NCBI GenBank assembly: GCA_036732005.1 | Contig: DAINDF010000011.1 | Span: forward strand, 1-64,000 | DNA from: UBA1926 sp036732005 | Lineage (GTDB): Bacteria; Planctomycetota; Phycisphaerae; Phycisphaerales; UBA1924 | Length of the DNA stretch: 64,000 nucleotides | Reading direction: 5' to 3' | In this document: piece after piece, positions 15,731-25,201 of the stretch | Position numbering within the stretch: position 1 is the first letter of the stretch | Layout of the letters: each line of letters begins with the position of its first letter | The notes under the pieces: model-generated | Told to the model about the DNA's origin: nothing | The model's database searches: none | The model's input: the letters and a program-made list of their open reading frames with translations, nothing else | Position numbers and translations under genes: made by a program

Positions 15731-16617
15731 AAGCCGACGATCCACCCCTCTCGCCGGGCGATCATGGGCAGATCACGCGCGAGCGGATCGCTGTCCAGCA
15801 GCGCATCCCGCGTCGCGATGACCTGCCGCGCGTCCTTGATCGGATGATCGACACGGTCGGCGTCGAACAGGCTGGGCCAGATCTCCGCGATGACGACCGC
15901 GTCGGGTCGTCTCGACGCGCCCGGGCCGGTCTCGAAGGGCCAGAGCACCCCACGATCGCCGAGCGCGTCCAGCAGGCGGTAGACCGCGGGCAGGCCCAGC
16001 AGCGCCTGCCCGCCCACGGAGCCGGTCGTGTAGAGCTTCCACGCAGACTGGATCGCGAGCCGGCGCGTCTCGCGAACATGCCGTTCCACGGCGCGGTACT
16101 CGGGGACGGCGGCCATCACCCGCTTCGTCGGCAGCAGGGCATCGCCCGCGTACGAGCGGTTCGCCGGGCAGCCCCAGAACGGGCCGTGGGATTCCCCGAA
16201 TCGCGCGGCGAGGGCCCGGTTCAACTCCGCGGCGACCTCGAAGCGGTTGTTCCGGTTCGCGTCGTCGTCGGTGATCCGTTCCGCGAGGAAGCGGCACAGG
16301 TCGCGACCGACGGGCAGGACCGGCGAGCCGTCGCGGGCGAGCGGGTAGCCCAGCGGGAAGTCGAAGCCGGCGAGGGCGGGGCCCGTGTGGGCGGTCAGCA
16401 GATCGCGCAGCCGGGCCTCGCAGGCCGCCCGGGTGCGGAAGTACTCGGGTGGGGGACGACGACCGCTAGGCTCGTCGTGAGAGGCCCACGCGAGCCAGCA
16501 CGCGTCTGGGCTGGGTGCTGTCGGCTTTGGTTGCGACGCGGCCGACCAGTCCACCGCGACGACCACATCTGGGGCCAACCCCGGTTGGACGCGGTCCTCG
16601 CCCGGCTCAGTCCTCAT
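15694..16617 (-). CDS. Conserved hypothetical protein starting with VVVAVDWSAAS
   Basis: 307 residues, soluble, no signal peptide. The N-terminal strand VVVAVDWSAAS and the later GFDFPLGYPL resemble the acidic strand pattern of RNase H-like/DUF429-type folds; similar alphaproteobacterial proteins have been loosely annotated in molybdopterin metabolism. I do not assign a function. Other recognisable blocks are FWGCPANRSYAGDALLPTKR and AVVIAEIWPSLFD. It overlaps the convergent phosphatase gene by 37 bases and the upstream gene by 11 bases, so the true start may lie further inside, just before the VVVAVDW strand. Confidence 0.55.
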   Translation of the reverse strand: MRTEPGEDRVQPGLAPDVVVAVDWSAASQPKPTAPSPDACWLAWASHDEPSGRRPPPEYFRTRAACEARLRDLLTAHTGPALAGFDFPLGYPLARDGSPVLPVGRDLCRFLAERITDDDANRNNRFEVAAELNRALAARFGESHGPFWGCPANRSYAGDALLPTKRVMAAVPEYRAVERHVRETRRLAIQSAWKLYTTGSVGGQALLGLPAVYRLLDALGDRGVLWPFETGPGASRRPDAVVIAEIWPSLFDADRVDHPIKDARQVIATRDALLDSDPLARDLPMIARREGWIVGFQSSDRSASHTV

Positions 16618-16975
16618 CTCGGAACATCTTGAGCGGCCTCGGCCCGGGGCAGCAGCCCACCGCGCAGCCGCAGTCCCGGTCGGGTTTGGCCCTCCGCCGC
16701 GACTCGGGGGCGTCGCCCGCGTGCGCCACCAGCGAGCCCACGACGATCGTCGCGAAGCAGAGCACCGGCACGATCATCGGAAGGTGGACGCCCATGCGGG
16801 GCACCACGATGAAGAACACGATCGCGAGCAGCACGACGAGCACGAACGCGACGATGAGCCGGCGGGCGACCCGGCGGCCCTGCTCCTCGTAGCGGTTCGC
16901 CTCGTTCTCGGCCCGCAGCCGCAGCCGGGCTTGCTCGAGCAGGTCGTCCGGGGCGTCGTCGAGGGGGCGGGTCAT
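16607..16975 (-). CDS. Small two-helix membrane protein with Cys-rich tail
   Basis: 122 residues. An N-terminal charged helix (DDLLEQARLRLRAENEANRYEEQGRR) leads into two transmembrane segments (LIVAFVLVVLLAIVFFIVV and MIVPVLCFATIVVGSLVAH), then a basic stretch and a terminal CGCAVGCCPGPRPLKMF. The cluster of four cysteines could bind a metal or be lipidated; nothing in the sequence decides. It precedes the VDWSAAS gene on the same strand with an 11-base overlap, so the two are probably cotranscribed. Confidence 0.55.
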   Translation of the reverse strand: MTRPLDDAPDDLLEQARLRLRAENEANRYEEQGRRVARRLIVAFVLVVLLAIVFFIVVPRMGVHLPMIVPVLCFATIVVGSLVAHAGDAPESRRRAKPDRDCGCAVGCCPGPRPLKMFRDED

Positions 16976-17097
16976 CGCGGTTCAGGATACCCCCGGGGTG
17001 GGGGGCGACCAAGCCCCCTGTCACCGGGGCCGACGGCGCCCGGCCGGTTGGCCCGGCCCAAAACGCCGAACGCCGACCTCGTGGGCCGGCGTCGGAA

Positions 17098-17169
17098 AGC
17101 GGGTGATCGGATTCGAACCGACGACATTCACGTTGGCAACGTGACGCTCTACCACTGAGCTACACCCGC
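17098..17169 (-). tRNA. tRNA-Gly (GCC)
   Basis: The minus strand folds into a complete cloverleaf: 7-bp acceptor stem GCGGGTG/CACCCGC, D arm TAGCTCAGTGGTAGAGC, anticodon arm CACGTTGCCAACGTG with anticodon GCC, T arm GGTTCGAATCC, and U as discriminator base as usual for tRNA-Gly. The 3' CCA is not encoded. The anticodon stem holds the only two ACGT tetranucleotides that I found in the window. Confidence 0.95.
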
Positions 17170-17285
17170 AGGGTGTCTGCCGATCGTCTCGGCAGGGGCA
17201 AATCTAGCCCACTCCCGTGCCCCCGTCAACGGATTCGGCCGGTCCGCCCCACCCCGGGGTTCGGCTGGAGGGGGCCCAGGCCCGA

Positions 17286-19349
17286 TCACCCCCCGCGCCG
17301 GCTCATCTCGCCCCCCCGGGCCTGCTCGATCGCCCGGACAACCTGATCCGGGGTGTACGCGCTGGAGACCCAGGGCTCGGCCAGCCCGGGCCCATAAACC
17401 GCCAGCGTCGGGATGCCCGTGCGTCCCAAGGCCTCGAGCGCGGCCTCGCCCTCGGGGTTCTTGCCCGTCAGGTCGACTTTGACCATCACGGTGTCGTCGG
17501 CTTGGAGGAGCGAGCGCACGGGTTCTGTGCCCAGCACCGTCTTCTCGAGCACCTTGCAGTTGATGCACCACTCGGCGGTGAAGTCGAGCACCACCACCCG
17601 CCCGTCGGCGAGGGCCCGCGCCATCAGCGCCGGGGAGTAGTTGTTCCAGACGGTGGTAAGCAGTTCGCCCTCCTCCACCGCGTGCGCCATCGCCGCGAGC
17701 CGGGCCTCGTGCTCGTGGCGGGCGTCGTCGGTGAAGCGCGCGGCCACGACGAGCCCCAGCCCGGCGATGAGGGCGGCGAGCGCGGTGAACGCGACGCGGT
17801 TCGCGGGCTTGCGGGAGATCTGGAAGGTCTTGACAAATAGCCAGAGGCCCGCGCCCACGCCGAACAAGGCCGCGACCCAGATGTGCAGCAGCTTGGCGAG
17901 GTAGGGCTTCGAGGCGACGAGGGCGATCAGGCCCGACCCGATGAAGTACGCCGCCGCCGCGAGCAGGAGCAGCCCCATGATCTGCTTGATGAGCTCGCTG
18001 GCGGGCCCGGTGCGGGGCAGGCGGTCGACCAGCCCCGGGAAGACCGCCAGCAGGAGATAGGGCAGGGCCATCCCAACACCCATCGAGGTGAACAGCACAA
18101 CGACGAAGACCGGGCCCTGGGTGATCGCCGCGGGGACCAGCGCCCCGGCGACGAACCCGAAGCAGGGCAGGCCGAGGACGGCGGTCATCACGCCGAAGAC
18201 GAACGAGCCCCAGGCGGTGTCGGCCTTGGGGTTGACCATGTAGACCTTCTGCGGGAGCGTGATCTGGAAGAGGCCCATGAGCCCCAGGCTCATCAGGGCG
18301 ATGACGAGCCCGATGCCCGTCGTCAGCCACCAGATCCCGAAGATCCGCGACGGGTCGGTGAAGCCCTGGAGCGTGAGCACCGGGACGGCCAGCGACGCCC
18401 AGAACGCGATGACGCCCAGCGCCATCCACAGACCCAGCATGAGCGCACGGACGCGGCTCTCGCCGGCGTGGCGGCTCAGGGTCAGCACCTTGATGGGGAT
18501 GACCGGCAGGACGCAGGGCGTGAGGTTCAGCACCAACCCGCCGACCGCGCCGAGCAGGGCCAGCAGCGCCAGCCCGAGCGCGCCCCCGCCGGGGAGCGGC
18601 ACGCCGAAGAACGACTGGCCCGCGGAGGGGGCCTCTGCGGCGGCCCCGGCGGGGTCCGGGGTCACCGGCTCGCCGGGCGTGCCGGACGGGGGAGTCGTGC
18701 CGCCGTCCCAGGCTGTCTGGAGGAGGGCGCGGTCGAAGCCGGCAAACAGGCCGGTGGTGGTTGCGGCGGCGGGGGCGGCCGAGTCGATCGCCACCGAGAC
18801 CGTCAGGGCGACGGATTCGGGCAGCAGGCAGGTGGCGTCGTCGCAGGCCTGGTAGGAGACCTCGAAATCGAGCGTGGCGGTGGAGCCGGTGGCGAGTTCG
18901 CCGTGGGCGCGGAGGGGGACGAAGACCACGGTCCGGTCGGAGTAGACGAGGTACTGGACAGGTTTCCCGGTGAAACGGACCTCGACGGGGTGGGGTTCAG
19001 GCCACTGGATGGGCCCCAGGTCGAACCCCGGCGCGCGCACGCCGATCTCCGTGGGGATGGGGAAGAACCCCTCCATCTCCGGGGGCACAACCGGCTGGTT
19101 TGGGTTGGTGTGGAACTTGGGGGCGTGGTCGAGGACGATCGCGACGACCAGTTCGCCGCCCGGGGGGACGGCGGCGCGGTCCGGGGTAGCCGAGATCTCG
19201 ACGGCGGGTGCTTCCTCGGCGAACCCCGATCCGAACGGGGACCCCAGCCCTGCGGGCTGCGCGGCGGCAGGCGGGGCGAGCCCGAGCGGCGCGAGCAGGG
19301 CCGCGACGAGGGCGAGTCTCAAGCAGGATCTTGGGGTCGTTGTGGGCAT
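17286..19349 (-). CDS. dsbD: Thiol:disulfide interchange protein DsbD
   Basis: 687 residues. Carries electrons from cytoplasmic thioredoxin across the inner membrane to periplasmic thiol oxidoreductases and cytochrome-c assembly factors. After the signal peptide, the N-terminal domain has the paired cysteines of the alpha domain (ACDDATCLLP). The membrane domain, eight helices from about residue 255, has its two reactive cysteines in NLTPCVLPVIPIK and GLPCFGFVAGAL. The C-terminal thioredoxin-like domain has DFTAEWCINCKVLE with the CxxC motif and a cis-Pro loop GIPTLAV. All redox pairs are present. It is a single gene on the minus strand, divergent from fliM with 175 bases between start codons. 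Confidence 0.93.
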   Translation of the reverse strand: MPTTTPRSCLRLALVAALLAPLGLAPPAAAQPAGLGSPFGSGFAEEAPAVEISATPDRAAVPPGGELVVAIVLDHAPKFHTNPNQPVVPPEMEGFFPIPTEIGVRAPGFDLGPIQWPEPHPVEVRFTGKPVQYLVYSDRTVVFVPLRAHGELATGSTATLDFEVSYQACDDATCLLPESVALTVSVAIDSAAPAAATTTGLFAGFDRALLQTAWDGGTTPPSGTPGEPVTPDPAGAAAEAPSAGQSFFGVPLPGGGALGLALLALLGAVGGLVLNLTPCVLPVIPIKVLTLSRHAGESRVRALMLGLWMALGVIAFWASLAVPVLTLQGFTDPSRIFGIWWLTTGIGLVIALMSLGLMGLFQITLPQKVYMVNPKADTAWGSFVFGVMTAVLGLPCFGFVAGALVPAAITQGPVFVVVLFTSMGVGMALPYLLLAVFPGLVDRLPRTGPASELIKQIMGLLLLAAAAYFIGSGLIALVASKPYLAKLLHIWVAALFGVGAGLWLFVKTFQISRKPANRVAFTALAALIAGLGLVVAARFTDDARHEHEARLAAMAHAVEEGELLTTVWNNYSPALMARALADGRVVVLDFTAEWCINCKVLEKTVLGTEPVRSLLQADDTVMVKVDLTGKNPEGEAALEALGRTGIPTLAVYGPGLAEPWVSSAYTPDQVVRAIEQARGGEMSRRGG

Positions 19350-19524
19350 GTGGGTCGATTCCTCGTGAGGCTGGGGCCGGGCGGGTCCCGGCGGCAGGCA
19401 ATCTCGGGAGCCGGTGTGATTGTTCCCCCCCGGGTGGGGCGGAGGCTGTTCGTGTCAAGGGCTGTCGGGGGGCGGGTCGATAACCCGGGGACGGTGTGGG
19501 TTGCTTGCGGGAGGCTCGGGCCCG

Positions 19525-20541
19525 ATGGCTGATGTGCTTGACCAGGGAGATGTGGACGCCCTGCTTGCGGCGGTGGACTCGGGGGATCTTCCCCGGGAGG
19601 ACAGCGCCGGGGTGATCTTCAGCCGGTCGCGGAAGGACGCGTCGACGACGGAGGTGAGGTCGTACGACTTCAAGCGTCCGGAGCGCGTGTCGAAGGACCA
19701 GATGCGCGCGCTGCAGACGCTGCACGAGGCGTTTGCGCGGAACTTCGGGGCGGCGTTGTCGGGGTTCCTGCGCGCGATCGTGGAGGTGCGCGTCGCGACC
19801 TGCGAGCAGATGACCTACGGGGATTTCATCAGCGGGCTGCCGAACCCGACGAGTTTCAACCTGATCAGCGCGGACGGGCTGCAGGGGCAGATCTGCCTGG
19901 AGATCAGCCCGCTGATCATCTACCCGATCATCGACCGCCTGCTCGGGGGGACAAGCCAGGAGCTGTTCATCCCGCAGCGGCCGATGACGCTGATCGAGAC
20001 GCGGCTGATCGAGAATGTGACGCGGCGCGGGCTGGTGGCGTTGTCGGAGGCGTGGCAGAGCGTGCGTCAGCTGAGTTTCGCGGTGACGGCGACGGAGAGC
20101 AACCCGCAGCTGGTGCAGATCGTTCCCCCGAACGAGGTGGTGGTGGTGGTGGGGCTGGAGATGAAACTGGCCAACCGGGCGGGCACGATGAATTTGTGCA
20201 TTCCGTACAATGTGATCGAGCCGGTGATGGCGGATCTGTCGACGCAGAATTGGTTTGCGGTCGGGTCGGACGCGAACTCGAAGGTGACCAAGGAGCGTCT
20301 GGTCGGGTCGGTGGAGCGGGCGACGGTGGGGGTGAGCGTGATCCTGGCGGAGACGACGATCACGATGCGTGATCTGGCGGGGTTGTCCGCAGGGGACCTG
20401 ATCCTGACGGAAAAGCCCGCGGGGGCGCCGGTGGTGGTCTGCGTGGAGGGGCGCAAGAAGTTCCTGGCCGAGCCCGGGCAGTGCCGCCGGAACAAGGCGG
20501 TGCGGGTGGTCCGGGCGATGGGCCCGTCGGACCGGCTGTAG
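19525..20541 (+). CDS. fliM: Flagellar motor switch protein FliM
   Basis: 338 residues from ATG 19525, preceded by GGGAGG about ten bases upstream. The N-terminus MADVLDQGDVDALLAAV is the conserved CheY-P-binding segment of FliM (LSQxEIDALL type). The central domain has RVSKDQMRALQTLHEAFARNF, the C-ring GG-type turn region and RMTLIETRLIENV-like motifs. The C-terminal SpoA (FliN-like) domain runs from about residue 250 (GVSVILAETTITMRDLAGLSAGDLI). FliM forms the middle of the flagellar C-ring and controls rotation direction. No other flagellar gene is adjacent, so it stands apart from the main flagellar clusters. Confidence 0.93.
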   Translation: MADVLDQGDVDALLAAVDSGDLPREDSAGVIFSRSRKDASTTEVRSYDFKRPERVSKDQMRALQTLHEAFARNFGAALSGFLRAIVEVRVATCEQMTYGDFISGLPNPTSFNLISADGLQGQICLEISPLIIYPIIDRLLGGTSQELFIPQRPMTLIETRLIENVTRRGLVALSEAWQSVRQLSFAVTATESNPQLVQIVPPNEVVVVVGLEMKLANRAGTMNLCIPYNVIEPVMADLSTQNWFAVGSDANSKVTKERLVGSVERATVGVSVILAETTITMRDLAGLSAGDLILTEKPAGAPVVVCVEGRKKFLAEPGQCRRNKAVRVVRAMGPSDRL

Positions 20542-20790
20542 CGTGGATTGTGCGCGAGGGTGGGATTCGGGGGCGGTCCGGGGGCCGGGATTGGTCTGCC
20601 GGGGGGGAGGGTTCTACAGTTGCAGGCCCGGGCGGAGGTCGTCCGGGGACGGAGGTGTGCGGTGGGCACGGTGGTCGGCGATGTCCGGTAAGCGTGGGAG
20701 TCGGGTTGGCGCGTTCGACGCGCTCGCCTCTCTCGCGCGATCGTCCCCCGGGGTCCGGGTCAATCCGGGCGTTGGGGGTCGGGATCGCGG

Positions 20791-20809
20791 GGGTCAGATG
20801 ATCTGACCC
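20791..20809. promoter_or_regulatory. Perfect 19-bp palindrome, possible operator
   Basis: GGGTCAGATGATCTGACCC: two 9-base arms around a single central G, with no mismatch and no T-run, so it looks like a dimeric regulator site rather than a terminator. It lies 54 bases before the terminator at 20863 and 171 bases before nusA. No matching second copy was noticed in the window. Confidence 0.4.
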
Positions 20810-20862
20810 GGCGGTCCATCCCGGACCCGGGCGGCAAGAGCCGTCCTCGCCGACCGCGAGCC

Positions 20863-20887
20863 CGAACCGCTCGCGGTTCGTTTTTTT
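20863..20887 (+). terminator. Rho-independent terminator/attenuator upstream of nusA
   Basis: Stem CGAACCG with CGGTTCG (four-base loop, extendable to 8 bp) followed by seven T residues. It lies 322 bases after fliM and about 93 bases before nusA. If the nusA promoter lies upstream of it, NusA could act on its own leader; if downstream, it simply ends fliM. Confidence 0.85.
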
Positions 20888-20979
20888 GCTCCGGCGTGGC
20901 CGGGGCGGTGCGTCGGTGGTAGGCGCGACAACTTGGCAATCAGCGGCCTTGCCGGACGAGGCGGGCGGAGGTTTGGGCA

Positions 20980-22374
20980 GTGAACACTTCTGAGATGATG
21001 CGGATCTTGGATTCGATCGCGCGGGACCGCAACATCGAGCGTGAGATCCTGATCCAGGATCTTGAGCAGGCGATGGTGTCGGCGGCGCGGAAGCACTACC
21101 AGACGCTGGACACGGAGGAGTTCGTCTGCACGATCGACCGTCTGACGGGCGAACTGGTGCTGACGCGTCACGGGGAGCCGATGGAGTTGTCCCCCGAGGC
21201 GTTGGGTCGGATCGCGGCGCAGACCTTCAAGCAGGTGATGATCCAGCGATTCCGGGACGACGAGCGGCAGAGCATCCTGGACGAGTTCAGCAAGCGTGTC
21301 GGGACGATCGTGACGGGGGCGGCGCAGCGGTACGACCACGGGGCGCTGATCGTGCAGGTGGACCGGGCCGAGGCGGTGATGCTGCGGAGCGAGCAGATCC
21401 CGGGCGAGCAGTTCGCGGCGGGTGACCGGGTGCGGGCGCTGGTGCTGGATGTGAAGGACATGGGGAGCCAGGTGAAGATCTACCTGAGCCGGGCGCACCC
21501 CGATTTCATCCGCCGGCTGTTCGAGGTCGAGGTTCCGGAGGTCGCGGAGCGGATCATCGAGGTGAAGGCGATGGCCCGGGAGGCGGGGTACCGGACGAAG
21601 ATCGCGGTGAGTTCGATCGACAGCAAGGTGGACGCGGTCGGGGCGTGCGTGGGCGTGCGCGGGAGCCGGATCAAGAACATCGTGGACGAGTTGAACGGGG
21701 AGAAGATCGACATCGTGCGTTGGAACGAGTCGAGCCAGATCCTGATCCAGAACTCGCTGAAGCCCGCGGAGGTGCAGGAGATCAGCCTGTGCTTCGAGCT
21801 CGGGCGGGCGACGGTGGTGGTGCGGGACGACCAGTTGAGCCTCGCGATCGGCAAGCGCGGGCAGAATGTGCGTCTTGCCGCTCGGCTGACGGGGTGGGAT
21901 GTGGACATCCTGACGCCCGAGGAGTTCAACAAGGGCCTAGAGGTCATGTCGGAGACGCTGCTGGCGGTGGAGGGGCTGACGGAGGAGAAGGTCGACCGGC
22001 TGGCGGCGCTGGGCATGGTGAGCGTGTTCGACATCGAGGAGGTGGGTCTCGATGTGCTGATGACCGAGCTGGAGGTCGACGAGGAGACGGGCGAGCGGAT
22101 CATGGCGCTCGCGTCGGAGCGTGCGAAGGTCGTCGCCGAGCAGCAGCAGAAAGAGAAGGAAGAGGCGGAGGCGAGGCGCGCCGAGGAAGAGGCGGCGGCG
22201 CGTCGCCTGCTGGCGGGCGAGGGCGGGGAGATGGACGCGGACACGGCGGCGGCGGCGATTCTGTCGGCCGGCTCGCTGCTCGGGGGCGCGGAGAAGCCCT
22301 CTGGTCCCGCGCCGAGCGTCGAGGACGAGGCGAGGGCGGCGGACATCCTGGGGAACGGGCCGGTTTCGAACTGA
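20980..22374 (+). CDS. nusA: Transcription termination/antitermination protein NusA
   Basis: 464 residues, GTG start with GGAGG ten bases upstream. Binds RNA polymerase and nascent RNA to modulate pausing, termination and antitermination. Domain order is standard: N-terminal RNAP-binding region (1-125, MMRILDSIARDRNIEREIL), S1 domain (about 130-200), and two KH domains with GVRGSRIKNIVDELNGEKID and SLAIGKRGQNVRLAARLTGW. A helical acidic tail follows, ending in an Ala/Glu-rich stretch. First gene of the nusA-infB-DUF503-rbfA operon. Confidence 0.96.
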   Translation: MNTSEMMRILDSIARDRNIEREILIQDLEQAMVSAARKHYQTLDTEEFVCTIDRLTGELVLTRHGEPMELSPEALGRIAAQTFKQVMIQRFRDDERQSILDEFSKRVGTIVTGAAQRYDHGALIVQVDRAEAVMLRSEQIPGEQFAAGDRVRALVLDVKDMGSQVKIYLSRAHPDFIRRLFEVEVPEVAERIIEVKAMAREAGYRTKIAVSSIDSKVDAVGACVGVRGSRIKNIVDELNGEKIDIVRWNESSQILIQNSLKPAEVQEISLCFELGRATVVVRDDQLSLAIGKRGQNVRLAARLTGWDVDILTPEEFNKGLEVMSETLLAVEGLTEEKVDRLAALGMVSVFDIEEVGLDVLMTELEVDEETGERIMALASERAKVVAEQQQKEKEEAEARRAEEEAAARRLLAGEGGEMDADTAAAAILSAGSLLGGAEKPSGPAPSVEDEARAADILGNGPVSN

Positions 22375-22429
22375 GGACAGTGGATCGTGATCGAACGGGC
22401 CGCGTGGAGCGGTCGAGACGGAGGATCAG

Positions 22430-25201
22430 TTGGCCAAGCGCGTCTTTGAGATCGCCAAGGAACTCGGGGTGAAGTCGAAGTCCATCGTGGACAAGTGTGT
22501 CCACGAGGGGATCCCCGAGTCGATCATCAAGAACCACATGTCGACCGTCTCGGCGGGTCTGGAGGCGACGATCCGCGAGTGGTTCAGCGGCTCCGGCGAC
22601 GAGAGCGCGACGGCGACAGCGGTCGAGACGAGCGAGAAGGTGGATCTCGAAGAGGTCCGCGTGGCCCAGCCGAGGCGGGCCAAGGCGAGGGCTGCTTCGT
22701 CGGACGAACCCTCGTCGGACTCGGGGACCTCGGCGACGATGACCGCGCCTCCTGTGATCGCGCCCCCTCCGGCGACGCGTGTGACCCCGGCCGAGGGCAA
22801 GCCTGCGGCGCCGGCGGCGAGCCCTGCCCCGGCGGGCGGGGAGGCCCCGGTGCCGCCGACCCGGCCTGTGGAGAGCGAGGCACGCCCCGCGGCGTCGGCG
22901 ATCCCGGCGGCCCGGCCGGTGACGCCGGTGGCGCCGCCTCCCGCGGCCGCGCCCGTGTCGCCGCCTCGGATGAATGTGCCGGATCGGCCTCAGACGGTGC
23001 GTCCGGCGGGCCCGCAGTTGGAGAAGAAGGCGCCGGTGCGTCTTTCGGGCCCGAAGGTCGTTCGGGTGGAGGCGCCGGAGCGGATCGAGCCCCCGCGTCC
23101 GCGGCGTGCGCCCGGCGAGGGCGGCGGGTACGCGGGCCCGGCTTCACCCGGGGCGCCGTACGCGGGCGAGGGCGGGGGCGGCGGCGGCGACGCGGACCGT
23201 TCTCCGCGTCGTGGCGCGGGCAACAAGCGTCGCCGGGGCGACGGGGTGCCGACGCGTCGCCGCGGCGAGGCGGACATGGCGGGGGGGAGCACGGCGGGCT
23301 GGTCGGAGCAGGACCTGGCCGAGCGTGCGGCGAGGCTGAACCGCTCGGGCGGGTTCCTCAAGCAGCGGCGGCAGCAGGCGCGTCGCGAGCAGATGGACCG
23401 CCCGCTCACGCCGGCGGAGCGTGGGGGGAAGGTGGCCATCTCGGCGCCGTTCACGATCAAGGAGCTGTCGGCGACGACGGGCGTGAAGGCGGCGGACATC
23501 GTCAAGAAGCTGTTCATGCAGGGCGTGATGGCGTCGATCAACTCGGGGATCGATCCCGAGAAGGCCCAGGAGATCATGATCGAGTACGACATCGAACTCG
23601 AGGTGGTCGAGGCAAAGAGCGCCGAGCAGCAGGTGTCGGAGGCGTTCGAGCAGCGGACGGCGGTGGATGTCCGGGCGCGTGGGCCCGTGGTGACGATCCT
23701 GGGGCATGTCGACCACGGCAAGACGAGCCTGCTGGACCGGATCCGCAACGCGAATGTCGCGGCGGGCGAGGCGGGCGGGATCACGCAGGCGACGAGCGCC
23801 TTCCGCGTTCCGCTGACGATCGGGGACGAGGAGCGGGTGGTCGTGTTCATCGACACGCCCGGCCACGAGGCGTTCACCTCGATGCGTGCGCGCGGGGCGA
23901 ATGTGACGGACATCGTGGTGCTGGTGGTGGCGGCGGACGACGGGGTGATGCCGCAGACGGTGGAGTCGATCAACCACGCGAAGGCGGCGGGTGTGCCGAT
24001 CGTGGTGGCGTTGAACAAGATCGACAAGCCCGAGGCGACGGACTCGAACATCCAGCGGATCCTGGGTCAGCTGGCCGAGCGTGGCCTGAACCCGGTGGAG
24101 TGGGGCGGGGAGACGGAGGTCGTGCGTGTGAGCGCGACGAAGGGGATCGGGATCCAGGACCTGCTGGAGATCCTCGACCTTCAGGCGCAGGTGCTCGAGT
24201 TGACCGCGGACTTCGAGGGCGCGGCGCAGGGGTCGGTGATCGAGGCCCGCCCGGAGGAGGGCCGGGGCTCGGTCGCGAACATCCTGGTGCAGACTGGCAA
24301 GCTGAAGGTTGGGGACTTCGTGGTGATGGGCCGCGCGTTCGGGCGTGTGCGCGACATCACGGACGACCGGGGGAACAGGCTGCGTGAGACGACGCCCCCG
24401 ATGCCGGTGCAGATCTCGGGCATCGACCTGCTGCCGGACGCGGGCGACAAGTTCTTCGTGGTGGACTCGTTGAAGAAGGCGGAGCAGGCGGCCGAGCAGC
24501 GTCGCCAGAAGGAGCGCCAGGAGCAGTTGGCGCAGCCGAAGATGACGCTGGATCGGATGTTCAGCCAGATGGCGGAGAAGGAGCTCAAGGAGATTCTGGT
24601 CGTCCTGAAGGCGGATGTGCAGGGCTCGGTGGATGTGCTCAAGCACGAGATCGAGAAGGTCTCGACGGACGAGATCAAGGTGCGGGTGCTCCACGCCGCG
24701 GTGGGTGGCATCACCGAGTCGGACATCCTGCTGGCCGAGGCGTCGCGGGCGGTGGTGATCGGGTTCAATGTCATCCCGTCGGGCAAGGCGAGGTCGACGG
24801 CGGAGGACAAGGGCGTCGAGATCCGGCCGTACAAGGTCATCTACGAGATCGTGGACGACATGAAGAAGGCGGCCGAGGGCCTGCTGGAGCCGGACCTGAA
24901 GATGGAGATCCTGGGGCACGCGGAGGTGCGTCAGGTCTTCAAGGTTTCGCGCGTCGGCTCGGTGGCGGGGTGCTACATCACGGACGGCGTGGTGCAGCGT
25001 GACGCGATGATCCGCGTGACGCGGAACGACATCGTGATCGAGAACGACCGGGTGCTCGAGCAGCTCAAGCGGTTCAAGGACGACGCAAAGGAGGTCCGCG
25101 CCGGGATGGAGTGCGGCATGAAGATCGTCGGGTACGACGACATCAAGGAGGGGGACATCCTCGAGTGCTACCGGACGGTGGAGGTGAAGCGGACGCTCTG
25201 A
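22430..25201 (+). CDS. infB: Translation initiation factor IF-2
   Basis: 923 residues. The TTG start at 22430 is chosen because GGAGGA lies six bases before it and the IF2_N motif begins at once (LAKRVFEIAKELGVKSKSIVDKC). GTPase that recruits initiator tRNA to the 30S subunit and promotes subunit joining. An N-terminal IF2_N domain is followed by a ~280-residue Pro/Ala/Arg-rich linker and a second IF2_N-like domain (FTIKELSATTGVKAADIVKKL). The G domain has GHVDHGKTS, DTPGHEAF and NKIDKPEA, followed by domains II-IV with VLKADVQGSVDVLK. It lies 55 bases downstream of nusA. Confidence 0.97.
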   Translation: MAKRVFEIAKELGVKSKSIVDKCVHEGIPESIIKNHMSTVSAGLEATIREWFSGSGDESATATAVETSEKVDLEEVRVAQPRRAKARAASSDEPSSDSGTSATMTAPPVIAPPPATRVTPAEGKPAAPAASPAPAGGEAPVPPTRPVESEARPAASAIPAARPVTPVAPPPAAAPVSPPRMNVPDRPQTVRPAGPQLEKKAPVRLSGPKVVRVEAPERIEPPRPRRAPGEGGGYAGPASPGAPYAGEGGGGGGDADRSPRRGAGNKRRRGDGVPTRRRGEADMAGGSTAGWSEQDLAERAARLNRSGGFLKQRRQQARREQMDRPLTPAERGGKVAISAPFTIKELSATTGVKAADIVKKLFMQGVMASINSGIDPEKAQEIMIEYDIELEVVEAKSAEQQVSEAFEQRTAVDVRARGPVVTILGHVDHGKTSLLDRIRNANVAAGEAGGITQATSAFRVPLTIGDEERVVVFIDTPGHEAFTSMRARGANVTDIVVLVVAADDGVMPQTVESINHAKAAGVPIVVALNKIDKPEATDSNIQRILGQLAERGLNPVEWGGETEVVRVSATKGIGIQDLLEILDLQAQVLELTADFEGAAQGSVIEARPEEGRGSVANILVQTGKLKVGDFVVMGRAFGRVRDITDDRGNRLRETTPPMPVQISGIDLLPDAGDKFFVVDSLKKAEQAAEQRRQKERQEQLAQPKMTLDRMFSQMAEKELKEILVVLKADVQGSVDVLKHEIEKVSTDEIKVRVLHAAVGGITESDILLAEASRAVVIGFNVIPSGKARSTAEDKGVEIRPYKVIYEIVDDMKKAAEGLLEPDLKMEILGHAEVRQVFKVSRVGSVAGCYITDGVVQRDAMIRVTRNDIVIENDRVLEQLKRFKDDAKEVRAGMECGMKIVGYDDIKEGDILECYRTVEVKRTL

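Larger units (their letters stand above)
20542..20979 (+). other. 438-bp non-coding spacer upstream of nusA
   Basis: No convincing gene is visible; in particular rimP, which normally precedes nusA, is missing here. The spacer holds a perfect palindrome at 20791-20809, a terminator at 20863-20887, and a strong ribosome binding site just before nusA. The terminator could end fliM transcripts or act as an attenuator in the nusA leader. Confidence 0.6.

Noticed and set aside
22495..24387. Second long plus-strand frame within infB
   Set aside because: It is the +1 shadow frame of IF-2, with Gly/Arg/Ala bias and no family match.
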